From Fluviicola sp. (GTDB lineage Bacteria > Bacteroidota > Bacteroidia > Flavobacteriales_D > Crocinitomicaceae), in contig JAGOAZ010000002.1 in NCBI GenBank assembly GCA_017983675.1, positions 166,608 through 230,607 of the forward strand: a stretch of 64,000 nt of DNA, read 5' to 3'. The notes under the pieces were generated by a model that saw only the letters and a program-made list of their open reading frames with translations, made no database searches and had not been told where the DNA came from. Positions 1 through 8,338 of the stretch are shown piece by piece. The first letter of the stretch is position 1, and each line of letters opens with the position of its first letter. A program made the position numbers and the translations under genes.

Positions 1-2368
1 GAATCGTGTTTGCAATACCGCTAATTCCACCAACTAAAATACCTGGTGATTTAGGGTCATTGATTTGTGCCAATTTTGTTACTTCATTTTTGTTGAAAGT
101 AGCATTTGCCATCATATCCAAACGCAAGTCTTTTTTAGCAATCAATCCAAAGTTTGTCATGACCTCAATCCCCGTGTTTTTCATTCCACCAACGTTTGTC
201 AAAATAGCATTGGTAAAGTTTGTTCCAGCTGGTACATTAACTGTCGCTAACAAATCAGATGTATTTTTTTGGTAAACATCAATTGATCCACTGATACGGT
301 CATTTTTCAATCCGAAATCTAAACCGATGTTAATCGATGAAGTAGTTTCCCATTTCAAGTTAGCGTCGTATCCATTTGGACGGAAAGTTGTGTAGTATTG
401 ACCACCAAAAGCATATTGTGCTGTTGTTTGTCCAGGGAAGTAATTTCCAATGTACGAATAATCACCAATTCCGTCTTGTTGACCAGTTACACCCCAACCA
501 GCTCTCAATTTCAATAAGTTAATCCATTTTACGTTTTTCATGAATTTCTCTTGAGAAATCACGTAAGCTGCAGAAGCAGAAGGGAATAATCCCCAACGTG
601 TCTCTGGACTAAAACGAGATGAACCATCGTAACGTAATGATGTATTGAATACATATTTATCATTGAACGTATAAATTCCACGACCATAGAACGATAACAA
701 TGCGTTTTCAGTGTAGAATGGATTAGGATTTGCAGGACTAATGATTGAGTCACGTGCCTCGTTATAAGTCGGGTTGTTTGGACTTGATGTATTCCAGTTT
801 TGGAACGAGTAACCTCCTGTTAAGTCCAAGATATGTTTGTTGTTTTTACTTGTTTTGTTGTAATTCAAGTACGCTTCAATCAATTGATTGTTTTTTTCTT
901 GACGATACTCAGAGTAACTTCCACGCGAATAATAACCTGATGCAGAAGATGCTAATGTATTAACTGTTCCAGCACCTGTAGCTTGGTCAACACCAACATT
1001 GACAACCGCTTTCAAACCATTTACAAAAGGTAATTTGTATGATAATTTTGCATTTGCAATTAAACGGTGTACATTACTTACATCTTCGCGTTGTTTGATT
1101 AATCCTAATGGATTTCTTGGAGCCAATACATTTGGTTTCCCGTTTTTCACCCATTCGTAATATCCTCCAAATGTTTCGTTGCCAGAGTATACTGGTTTTG
1201 TAGGGTCAAAATAAGCAGCTCCTAAAGCAGCTCTGTTTGCAAAGTTGTTTTTCGTTTCAACATAACGCACATTGACTTCTGATGACAATGTGTTTTTGAA
1301 GAATGAAGGTGTTAAGTTCATGGCAAAAGATGTTCTATTGAAATAATCATCCAATAAAATCCCATTTTCATTTCTGCTACCAATAGAAATACGGTAAGGT
1401 AATTTTTTCAATCCACCTGAAACAGAAACATTGTTATCCATTGTATAAGCAGTTCTGAAAACCTCACGTTGCCAATCGGTATTTGCAGTACCAAGTAAAC
1501 CTTTTTGAGTTGTTGTTCCATTTGCATTTACCAACGCTCTTAAATCGTCTCCAGTTAAAACATCAGCATATTTAGCAATAGTTGAAACAGAATGTTTTGA
1601 TTCAAAACTTACTTTGAATTTGTTTGCATCTCCTCTTTTTGTAGTAATTAAAATGACACCATTTGCTGCACGTGAACCATAAATGGCAGTTGCAGATGCA
1701 TCTTTTAAAATCACAAAAGATGCGATATCATTTGGATTAATTAATGCTAATGGGTTCGAAGCTCCAGAAATTCCGCCATTGTCTAATGGCACACCATCTA
1801 CAACAATTAACGGATCGTTACTTGCATTGATTGAGGTACCTCCACGCATACGAATCGTACTACCAGATCCTGGCGCTCCATCGTTTGAAGTAATTTTCAC
1901 ACCTGCTGATTTACCCATGATCAATTGTTCTGGAGTAGATACAGACCCTTGAACAAAGTTTTTGTCTGTAATAATTGTTGCAGCTCCAGTTAAGTCTTTT
2001 GTACGTGTTGTACCATATCCAATGACAACAACTTCATCAATTCCTGCTGACGCGTCTTTTAATGAAACATTTACTACTAAATCTTGTCCTGCAGCTAAGG
2101 TTACTTCACGCGTTTCTGTTTTGTAACCATCGTTAACAAAACTCATCGCATATTTTCCTTCTGCTAAACCGGTGATTTCATAAGCACCTTTTTCATTCGT
2201 TGTTGCGCCCTTGGACTTTCCAACTAATGTGACAGTTGCTTGAAATAATCCTACTCCTTCAGCATCTGTTACTGTACCTCTAATTTTGCCAGTTTGTGCA
2301 AAAGCAAGGGGTGCTAGTAAGAACATACCAAAAAGAGCTAGAAAAATTGATCTTCTGTTCGTTTTCAT
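1..2368 (-). CDS. susC: SusC/RagA-family TonB-linked outer-membrane receptor (3' end cut by window edge)
   Basis: This is the first 789 codons of a TonB-dependent receptor that imports oligosaccharides across the outer membrane. The start at 2368 gives a signal peptide (MKTNRRSIFLALFG..LAFAQ), then a carboxypeptidase-regulatory-like beta-sandwich (roughly residues 25-100). The SusC signature EVVVIGYGTTRTKDLTGA follows, then a plug domain with GVKITSNDGAPGSGSTIRMRG and DPLIVVDGVPLDNGG, and NGVILITTKRG, then barrel strands. The reading frame stays open to base 1, so the C-terminus and any SusD partner lie outside the window. The gene is downstream of and co-directional with GH13 and GH31 enzyme genes, which suggests an alpha-glucan ligand. 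It has its own strong promoter. The family assignment is firm; the substrate is inferred from the neighbours. Confidence 0.93.
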   Translation of the reverse strand, partial: MKTNRRSIFLALFGMFLLAPLAFAQTGKIRGTVTDAEGVGLFQATVTLVGKSKGATTNEKGAYEITGLAEGKYAMSFVNDGYKTETREVTLAAGQDLVVNVSLKDASAGIDEVVVIGYGTTRTKDLTGAATIITDKNFVQGSVSTPEQLIMGKSAGVKITSNDGAPGSGSTIRMRGGTSINASNDPLIVVDGVPLDNGGISGASNPLALINPNDIASFVILKDASATAIYGSRAANGVILITTKRGDANKFKVSFESKHSVSTIAKYADVLTGDDLRALVNANGTTTQKGLLGTANTDWQREVFRTAYTMDNNVSVSGGLKKLPYRISIGSRNENGILLDDYFNRTSFAMNLTPSFFKNTLSSEVNVRYVETKNNFANRAALGAAYFDPTKPVYSGNETFGGYYEWVKNGKPNVLAPRNPLGLIKQREDVSNVHRLIANAKLSYKLPFVNGLKAVVNVGVDQATGAGTVNTLASSASGYYSRGSYSEYRQEKNNQLIEAYLNYNKTSKNNKHILDLTGGYSFQNWNTSSPNNPTYNEARDSIISPANPNPFYTENALLSFYGRGIYTFNDKYVFNTSLRYDGSSRFSPETRWGLFPSASAAYVISQEKFMKNVKWINLLKLRAGWGVTGQQDGIGDYSYIGNYFPGQTTAQYAFGGQYYTTFRPNGYDANLKWETTSSINIGLDFGLKNDRISGSIDVYQKNTSDLLATVNVPAGTNFTNAILTNVGGMKNTGIEVMTNFGLIAKKDLRLDMMANATFNKNEVTKLAQINDPKSPGILVGGISGIANTI

Positions 2369-2403
2369 AAGTAATCTCAATTTAATTTAACTTTTCTATT
2401 GTT

Positions 2404-2434
2404 CAAATATATTTAACTTTTTTTAAATGTCAAA
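2404..2434 (-). promoter_or_regulatory. susC promoter
   Basis: On the minus strand TTTG (2431-2434), a 19-nt spacer and TATATTTG (2404-2411) match the Bacteroidota primary-sigma consensus TTTG/N19/TAnnTTTG exactly. The leader to the susC start would be about 30 nt. susC can therefore be transcribed independently of the upstream glycosidase genes. Confidence 0.8.
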
Positions 2435-2451
2435 TTGACACTAAGAAATTG

Positions 2452-4836
2452 TTACCATTTCATTTGAATATTTTCAATTTTATTTGTCGTTTTTATCGTG
2501 ATTTGCATTGTTTGAAGGGATGAATCATGCTGTCTATCGATAATTTGCGTATTTTGTTGTTTACATTTTTTAGGCGATTTTTTCACACCATGAACAACTA
2601 AGGTAACAGTTTTTCCTTCAAAAGCAGCATGCTGTCCGTTTTCAGTAGTTAGTGTTATCGTTAATTTGTTTCGTTTTGTGCGTTGTGATAAATGGAGCAA
2701 ACTGTAGTTGCCTTTATTGAATGCGTCCGTTAGTTTACCATCATCTTCGTATACATCAAACGAACTACAACAAACTGAAGAATCATAGTAATAATGTATG
2801 ATTAGTTCATCCGATCGCAATGATTCGGTGCATTGAATTTTTTCTGTCATCGGAATGAAAGCACCACCTTTCACAAATGTTGGAATGTTTTCTGAAGTTA
2901 ACTGAACGACTGCTGAATCACCTCCCTGATAAGTTGTCGTCGAATAGAAGTCAAACCAAAGTGTGTTTCCTGGAAAGTAAATGTTTTGTGTTGGTTGACC
3001 TTTTTCAAGAACTGGTGAAACCAAAAGCGATGGTCCCCAAAAATAGCTGCTACTTTCACTTAGCAATGTTTCTTTGTTGTCTTCAAAAAACAAAGGGCGC
3101 ATCAGTGGCATTCCAGTTTGTTGGTTTTCAAAAGCAATCGAATAATTGTAGGGAAGCAATTGGTAGCGTAATTCAATTGCATTTTTAATAATTCTTTTTG
3201 TTTCTGCTGTTTTGAAAATAGCTTCCGAAGCAACTTGTTCTTGGGAGTGCGGTCGGAAAATTGGTTGAAAAACGCCGTATTGCAGCCAACGAATGTATAA
3301 TTCTTCGTCGTTGTAATCGCCAGCAAAACCTCCTAGGTCAGAGTGCATGTATGCCATTCCTTGCATTCCCATTTGCAAAGCAATCTCAGGTTGCGCAGCT
3401 AATCCTCCCCAAGAACGGTTGACATCGCCCGACCAAGGAATCATTCCAAAACGCTGTGAACCAGAATAACCGGCACGCATCAAGATAAATGGTCGTTCTG
3501 TTGGGTATTCCTTGCTGTAACCTGTTTGAATCATGCGTGCCCAATCGTGACCATAAATATTATGGACTTTGTTCGCTTTTCCAACAGCATGAATGAGATT
3601 TTCTGGATGAACTTCTGGCTCGCCCAAGTCACCCCAAATTCCACTCATTCCTTGTTTTTTCAAATCCTTGTAAATTCCCCAAAACCAATCACGACTTGCA
3701 GGATTATAGACATCGATCAATCCTGTATTACCGAAGTAAAAATCGTACGCAAACGGATTCCCCAATGCATCTTTTGCTAAAAATGATTTTGCTTCGTTCC
3801 AACGTTTGGATGTCGTAAGTATAAATGGTTCGGTAATCAATACAGTTTTTACTCCAACATTCAGGAAATCACGCATCATTTTTTCAGGTTCTGGAAATGA
3901 ATCATTGTAAAAACCTAGATTTCCCAACGTTCCTTGTATTTCTTTTCCAAACCAATATAAATCTAAAATTACGGCATCTAATGGAATACTATCTTTTTTA
4001 AATCCAGCAACTATGTGCTCTGTTTCTGCTTGCGAGTGATACCCAAAACGACTAGCAAAATTTCCAAATGCCCAGCGTGGTGGAAGCGGTTGTGTACCTG
4101 TTAATGCTGTATACGAAGCAAGTAATTGCCCCCAATCTTCCCCCATCACCAACTGAAAACGCAACGGTCCGCCAGTTGGCTCAAAGGAAACGGTATTGCT
4201 TTTTGACGCAGCTAAATCGATTGAACCCGTGTAGGAATTATCAAAATGGAGGATGTATTTTTTGGAACTCAAAACAAGCGGCATACAAAAATTCATCTGC
4301 TCTGAGCGGTATTCGTATCCATAATGCGCTTTGTTATACAAGGCCAATTTATTTCCACGACGATTCATTCCCAATGCGCGCGCTCCACCACCATATAATT
4401 TTTCAGTAGGTTCAATGGTTATGTTCAATGAGCGAGAAGACTCGTTCTTAATTGCCTGTACATCACTGATTATCAATTTACCTTCGTAATAATAATCTAT
4501 TTTCAATGGAGATTTTTGAACGAATATTTGCGCATTGTGATGCGATAACTGAATCGAATTAGCGTTTTCTTTGATAGAAAATGGCTGATTGTTTCTAGAT
4601 AGAATAACCGCATGACTTGCACTGTCAATCGTCTCATCAGTAGGCACAAAAACAGTTTCAATGATGTTGTCTTTGAACGATGCAAAATGGTAGACACCTT
4701 GTAATGTTGTGACTGAAAAAGACTGAGAAGTTGTTGCAGTTGATACAACTTTGTTTTGACTCGTTTGAGCAAAGCTAGTTAGTCCAACTAGAATAAAAAC
4801 AACCGTAAGTTTCAAAGCTTGCATATAGATATTCAT
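2452..4836 (-). CDS. GH31 alpha-glucosidase, secreted (SusB-position enzyme)
   Basis: This 794-residue protein has a signal peptide (MNIYMQALKL..TSFAQ) and a glycoside hydrolase family 31 (beta/alpha)8 barrel. It would release glucose from the non-reducing ends of alpha-linked oligosaccharides in the periplasm or at the cell surface. The GH31 nucleophile motif appears as GIWGDLGEPEVHPE, with the nucleophile Asp403. The acid/base region is PWSGDVNRSW with Asp471. The N-terminal galactose-mutarotase-like domain and the C-terminal beta domains complete the expected length of about 800. Its ATG overlaps the stop of the upstream GH13 gene by one base (TAATG), so translation is probably coupled. 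SusB of Bacteroides is GH97, so this is a functional counterpart and not its orthologue. Exact linkage specificity cannot be read from sequence alone. Confidence 0.92.
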   Translation of the reverse strand: MNIYMQALKLTVVFILVGLTSFAQTSQNKVVSTATTSQSFSVTTLQGVYHFASFKDNIIETVFVPTDETIDSASHAVILSRNNQPFSIKENANSIQLSHHNAQIFVQKSPLKIDYYYEGKLIISDVQAIKNESSRSLNITIEPTEKLYGGGARALGMNRRGNKLALYNKAHYGYEYRSEQMNFCMPLVLSSKKYILHFDNSYTGSIDLAASKSNTVSFEPTGGPLRFQLVMGEDWGQLLASYTALTGTQPLPPRWAFGNFASRFGYHSQAETEHIVAGFKKDSIPLDAVILDLYWFGKEIQGTLGNLGFYNDSFPEPEKMMRDFLNVGVKTVLITEPFILTTSKRWNEAKSFLAKDALGNPFAYDFYFGNTGLIDVYNPASRDWFWGIYKDLKKQGMSGIWGDLGEPEVHPENLIHAVGKANKVHNIYGHDWARMIQTGYSKEYPTERPFILMRAGYSGSQRFGMIPWSGDVNRSWGGLAAQPEIALQMGMQGMAYMHSDLGGFAGDYNDEELYIRWLQYGVFQPIFRPHSQEQVASEAIFKTAETKRIIKNAIELRYQLLPYNYSIAFENQQTGMPLMRPLFFEDNKETLLSESSSYFWGPSLLVSPVLEKGQPTQNIYFPGNTLWFDFYSTTTYQGGDSAVVQLTSENIPTFVKGGAFIPMTEKIQCTESLRSDELIIHYYYDSSVCCSSFDVYEDDGKLTDAFNKGNYSLLHLSQRTKRNKLTITLTTENGQHAAFEGKTVTLVVHGVKKSPKKCKQQNTQIIDRQHDSSLQTMQITIKTTNKIENIQMKW

Positions 4837-6677
4837 TATTTTAATTCAAAAATGAAGGCGGTTTTTGGCGCTATTTTTAGAGATTTTTCCGTGAAATTCA
4901 AACCGGCATTAGTAAATATTTCAGCTCCTGAATGATAGTTCGTTAAAACCTCATTAAAACGATTCAAATCTAACGTTTGTTCTTGCTTTGAATTATTCAT
5001 CACGACCATTACCGTTTGTTTTTCGTGAATTCTGAAATAGACATACACATTGTTTTCCGGAACAAATTGTACCGTTTTTCCCTTATGAATTGCAACAGCA
5101 TTTTTACGCCAATTGAATAGTTTTTTTGTAAAATCAAGGTAGTATTTTTCTTCGTTGTTGATTGCTTGACCTGTAAAAGCATTTTTTGTATCACCTTCCC
5201 AGCCACCAGGAAAATCGCGACGAATATCAGCATCTCCTTTGTTTTTTTCACCTTTCATGCCAATTTCACTTCCATAATAGATTTGTGGAATTCCTCTAAC
5301 AGTTGCAATTAAAGTTAATCCCAATCGATAATCATTAATGGAAGGATAAATTTGGTTGAAGCGTTGCGTATCGTGATTTTCCATAAAAACCAACATGTTT
5401 GAGGCATCGGCATACAAGAAATCATTGACGAAATTATTATACACTTTGATCATTCCTTGATCCCATGAAGGATTTGTTTCGTTAAAAACGGATTGGAACG
5501 CATCGTGTAACGTGAAGTCCATCACACCAGGCAAATAAGTGTTGTATGATTGAATTGCACTGATTGGACTGTTTTTTTGCCAATAGGAAATTTGTGCTTG
5601 ATCTTGCAACCACACTTCTCCCACCATGTTAAATTTCGGATATTCATCTGTAATTGCTTTTGTCCATTTAGCAATTCCTTCTTTATCGTTATAACTGTAC
5701 GTATCAATTCGGAAACCATCCAAATTGGCTTCTTCTATCCACCAAATCGCATTTTGGATCAAGTAATTTAAGAGCAATGGATTGCTTTGATTCAAATCGG
5801 GCATCGATGGAACAAACCAACCATCTGCACAATATTTTAAATCCCTTTTGGAATGGTTTTGATCCATTTGAGTCGCCATTCTGTAATTGGACTGCGCATA
5901 GCCTGGGAATTGGTGAATCCAATTGTATGTTGGTAAATCTTTCATCATCCAGTGCATGTATCCAATGTGATTTGGAACCATATCTTGTATGATTTTCAAG
6001 TCTTTTGCATGTGCTTCAGCAACAAGTTTTTTATATAATTCAATGGTTCCGTAGCGCGGATCTACTTTGTACAAATCACTTTGACCGTAGGTGTGGTAAG
6101 AATACGTTGAATCATTGTCTTCCATCATAGGCGTTGGCCAAATGGTTGTAGCGCCAATACTTTTAATATAATCGAGGTGATTAATCATTCCTTGAATATC
6201 ACCGCCATGGCGTCCGCCTGGTTTTGAACGGTCTCCTTTTTCTACGACTGCAGGATGAGAATCATTTGTTTGGTCTCCATTTGCAAAGCGATCGGGCATC
6301 AATAAATAAACCACGTCTTCTGGACCAAAACTTTTTCTGTTTTTGGAATTTTCAGCCCTATTTTTCAATTCATAAGGAATTGTTGCAACTACTTTTTTTC
6401 CTTTTTTTAATTCAAAATTATACGTTCCTGCAACTTGATTTGCCGTTTCAATAGTGAAAAATAAATAATTCGGATTTTCTGTTTTTGTAATTCCACTGAT
6501 TTTTAATTGTGCGGAAGTCAATTCGTAATTGGCAATTCCTTTTCCATGAAGCAGCACTTCGACTTGTGCATGTTCCATACCAACCCACCAATGTGGAGGT
6601 TCAACATGGTCAATAGTAACTTGTGCTGTTAAACGAAGCACAGAAATAAAAAGAAAAAAAGTAACTAATTGTTTCAT
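4836..6677 (-). CDS. GH13 alpha-amylase family enzyme (SusA-like neopullulanase/cyclomaltodextrinase)
   Basis: This 613-residue enzyme has a signal peptide (MKQLVTFFLFISVLRLTAQ) and an N-terminal beta-sandwich (VEPPHWWVGMEHAQVEVLLHG) typical of cyclomaltodextrinase/neopullulanase enzymes. The catalytic barrel has the four GH13 regions: DMVPNHIG, GFRIDTYSY (nucleophile Asp325), MVGEVW (acid/base Glu354) and FMENHDTQRF (Asp436). It should cut starch or maltodextrin into short oligosaccharides for the adjacent GH31 enzyme. It sits between the CotH-like gene (10-nt gap) and the GH31 gene (1-base overlap), so the three look like one transcript. The call of a SusA-type enzyme rests on the N-terminal domain and the locus context. 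Confidence 0.93.
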   Translation of the reverse strand: MKQLVTFFLFISVLRLTAQVTIDHVEPPHWWVGMEHAQVEVLLHGKGIANYELTSAQLKISGITKTENPNYLFFTIETANQVAGTYNFELKKGKKVVATIPYELKNRAENSKNRKSFGPEDVVYLLMPDRFANGDQTNDSHPAVVEKGDRSKPGGRHGGDIQGMINHLDYIKSIGATTIWPTPMMEDNDSTYSYHTYGQSDLYKVDPRYGTIELYKKLVAEAHAKDLKIIQDMVPNHIGYMHWMMKDLPTYNWIHQFPGYAQSNYRMATQMDQNHSKRDLKYCADGWFVPSMPDLNQSNPLLLNYLIQNAIWWIEEANLDGFRIDTYSYNDKEGIAKWTKAITDEYPKFNMVGEVWLQDQAQISYWQKNSPISAIQSYNTYLPGVMDFTLHDAFQSVFNETNPSWDQGMIKVYNNFVNDFLYADASNMLVFMENHDTQRFNQIYPSINDYRLGLTLIATVRGIPQIYYGSEIGMKGEKNKGDADIRRDFPGGWEGDTKNAFTGQAINNEEKYYLDFTKKLFNWRKNAVAIHKGKTVQFVPENNVYVYFRIHEKQTVMVVMNNSKQEQTLDLNRFNEVLTNYHSGAEIFTNAGLNFTEKSLKIAPKTAFIFELK

Positions 6678-6687
6678 GGTTTTTTAT

Positions 6688-8112
6688 TTAATCTAATTGA
6701 ATTGTTTTTTTGCGGTTACCATTTTGATCTTCGATAATAATCAATTGACCTTTTGTCGCGATTGAAATAGGCTGACCCAATAAATTATACGCCTTTGTTG
6801 GAATTCCAAAAATCGTATTTTCTTCGATACCCAAAGAACAAGGTATTGCAGGATTGGTAAATACTGTTTGACTTAATGCACTAATAGCACGGGTGTCAAT
6901 ATAATCAGCAATCGAAGAAGTAATGTGACTGCCATATGCTTGAAATATTGCTTCTTGGAAGTCGTTGTTACTAAATCCATAATCCAAACCTTTGTAGTTG
7001 TCTGCAAATGCAGCTGGCGTAATCATTGTTTGAATTTGTTCTAGTTGCGGAACAAGATTATTATAGTTGAACGAATTCGTAACTATTGAATCGACATAGT
7101 GCGAAAAACGTTCTTTGTAGTAAGGAACAGCCATTATTTTTGTGTATAATGGACGAGTTCCAGTTGTCCAAGTATAAATATTTTTGTTTGCCCAATTGAT
7201 TGAAAACCAGTCTACACCAAACGTATTGTCCATATCGTATTCAATAAAAACAAATTTCCCATCAGATGGTCGTTGATACAAGTAGTAATTGTTTTGATTA
7301 TACGCATAACCATCCCAATGACCGATGAGTATTTCACAAGCCAAGGTTTTTAAATACAATTCTACATCAAAAACATCATTAATCGCACAGGCAAAATTTG
7401 CCGATGAGGTATTGTTAAGTACATCAACAAAGTGAATTAAACCAGAATAATCATCAGCTGTTTTATTCGTTTTAAGTTCATATGTGTTTTTGTAGCTGTT
7501 TTCATTTGTGCCTAAATAACTCAAATTCGAACCCCAAGCACATTTGTATAAATTACCTGTATCATCATTGGTGAAACGACGTTGTAAAAACTCTTCATCG
7601 ATGTGTTCAACATTCAAATACAAGCCTCGGTATTGATTGTTGATGAATAACTTCACATAACTAGTTCGTGCACTTGGCACACCTGCTTCACGCAATACCA
7701 TGTTTGACAATTGAGAACGCAAAATCGAAACATCGTTGTGCTCACCGTTCAAATTCATTTTCTCTAAGTTTTTCCATTTTCTACCAGAAACATAAGTGTT
7801 GAATGAAACTTTGAACGATTTTTTTGCAGCATTGAGTGAAGTGTTCCCACGTAGTCGAAATCCAATATTTTCGATGGTGTCACTGCCGTTTGTCGATTCG
7901 TATATAAATTGTGCAGCAAATTCATATTCCGAATTATTCGATGGGTTAAGTAAAATGGATAAGCTATCTGCGGGTATTGTAATCCGTATTGTCGCCACTT
8001 CATTCTGAAGGAAAGCCTGGTTGTTTTGTGGGTGAACTAATTGAGAATAAGCACTTTCAATCATTGAAATACTTACTAAAATCAGTAAAAAAGGAAAAGT
8101 AATTCCGCGCAT
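6688..8112 (-). CDS. CotH-like secreted protein kinase with T9SS-type C-terminus
   Basis: This 474-residue protein has a signal peptide (MRGITFPFLLILVSISMIESAYS). Its CotH kinase features include IGFRLRGNTS, a KKSFKVSFN lysine segment, LFINNQYRGLYLNVEHID, a NNYYLYQRPSDGKF strand and YDMDNTFGVDW with the metal-binding Asp cluster. CotH-family proteins are atypical kinases that phosphorylate extracytoplasmic proteins. The last 50 or so residues (YNLLGQPISIATKGQLIIIE..) resemble a T9SS type A sorting domain, which suggests secretion to the surface. It is the first gene of a likely operon with GH13 and GH31 enzymes. A possible TAAATTCG -7 box lies at 8131-8138. A link between phosphorylation and starch use is only inference. 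Confidence 0.85.
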   Translation of the reverse strand: MRGITFPFLLILVSISMIESAYSQLVHPQNNQAFLQNEVATIRITIPADSLSILLNPSNNSEYEFAAQFIYESTNGSDTIENIGFRLRGNTSLNAAKKSFKVSFNTYVSGRKWKNLEKMNLNGEHNDVSILRSQLSNMVLREAGVPSARTSYVKLFINNQYRGLYLNVEHIDEEFLQRRFTNDDTGNLYKCAWGSNLSYLGTNENSYKNTYELKTNKTADDYSGLIHFVDVLNNTSSANFACAINDVFDVELYLKTLACEILIGHWDGYAYNQNNYYLYQRPSDGKFVFIEYDMDNTFGVDWFSINWANKNIYTWTTGTRPLYTKIMAVPYYKERFSHYVDSIVTNSFNYNNLVPQLEQIQTMITPAAFADNYKGLDYGFSNNDFQEAIFQAYGSHITSSIADYIDTRAISALSQTVFTNPAIPCSLGIEENTIFGIPTKAYNLLGQPISIATKGQLIIIEDQNGNRKKTIQLD

Positions 8113-8284
8113 AAAGTATTAGTTATTGTACGAATTTACAAAAATCAATCAAAGGTTAGTGTAATTTTGACAGTTATTCTTTTTTCGGCTAACCAATGTG
8201 CAGACATCTCTTTTAGTGGTTTGATTCTTTGATACAGAAAAAGATTCTTTCAGCTAGAACAATAAAAATCTCGTTAACAAACAA

Positions 8285-8292
8285 TATATTTG
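8285..8292 (+). promoter_or_regulatory. -7 element upstream of sprE/porW
   Basis: TATATTTG matches the Bacteroidota TAnnTTTG -7 consensus and lies 46 nt before the ATG. No clear TTTG -33 element is seen at the usual distance. The 8113-8284 stretch upstream holds no gene I can support. Confidence 0.5.
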
Positions 8293-8338
8293 CGGATTAA
8301 GAGTTATTTTAACATCACAAGAACACGTTCTTATTTGC

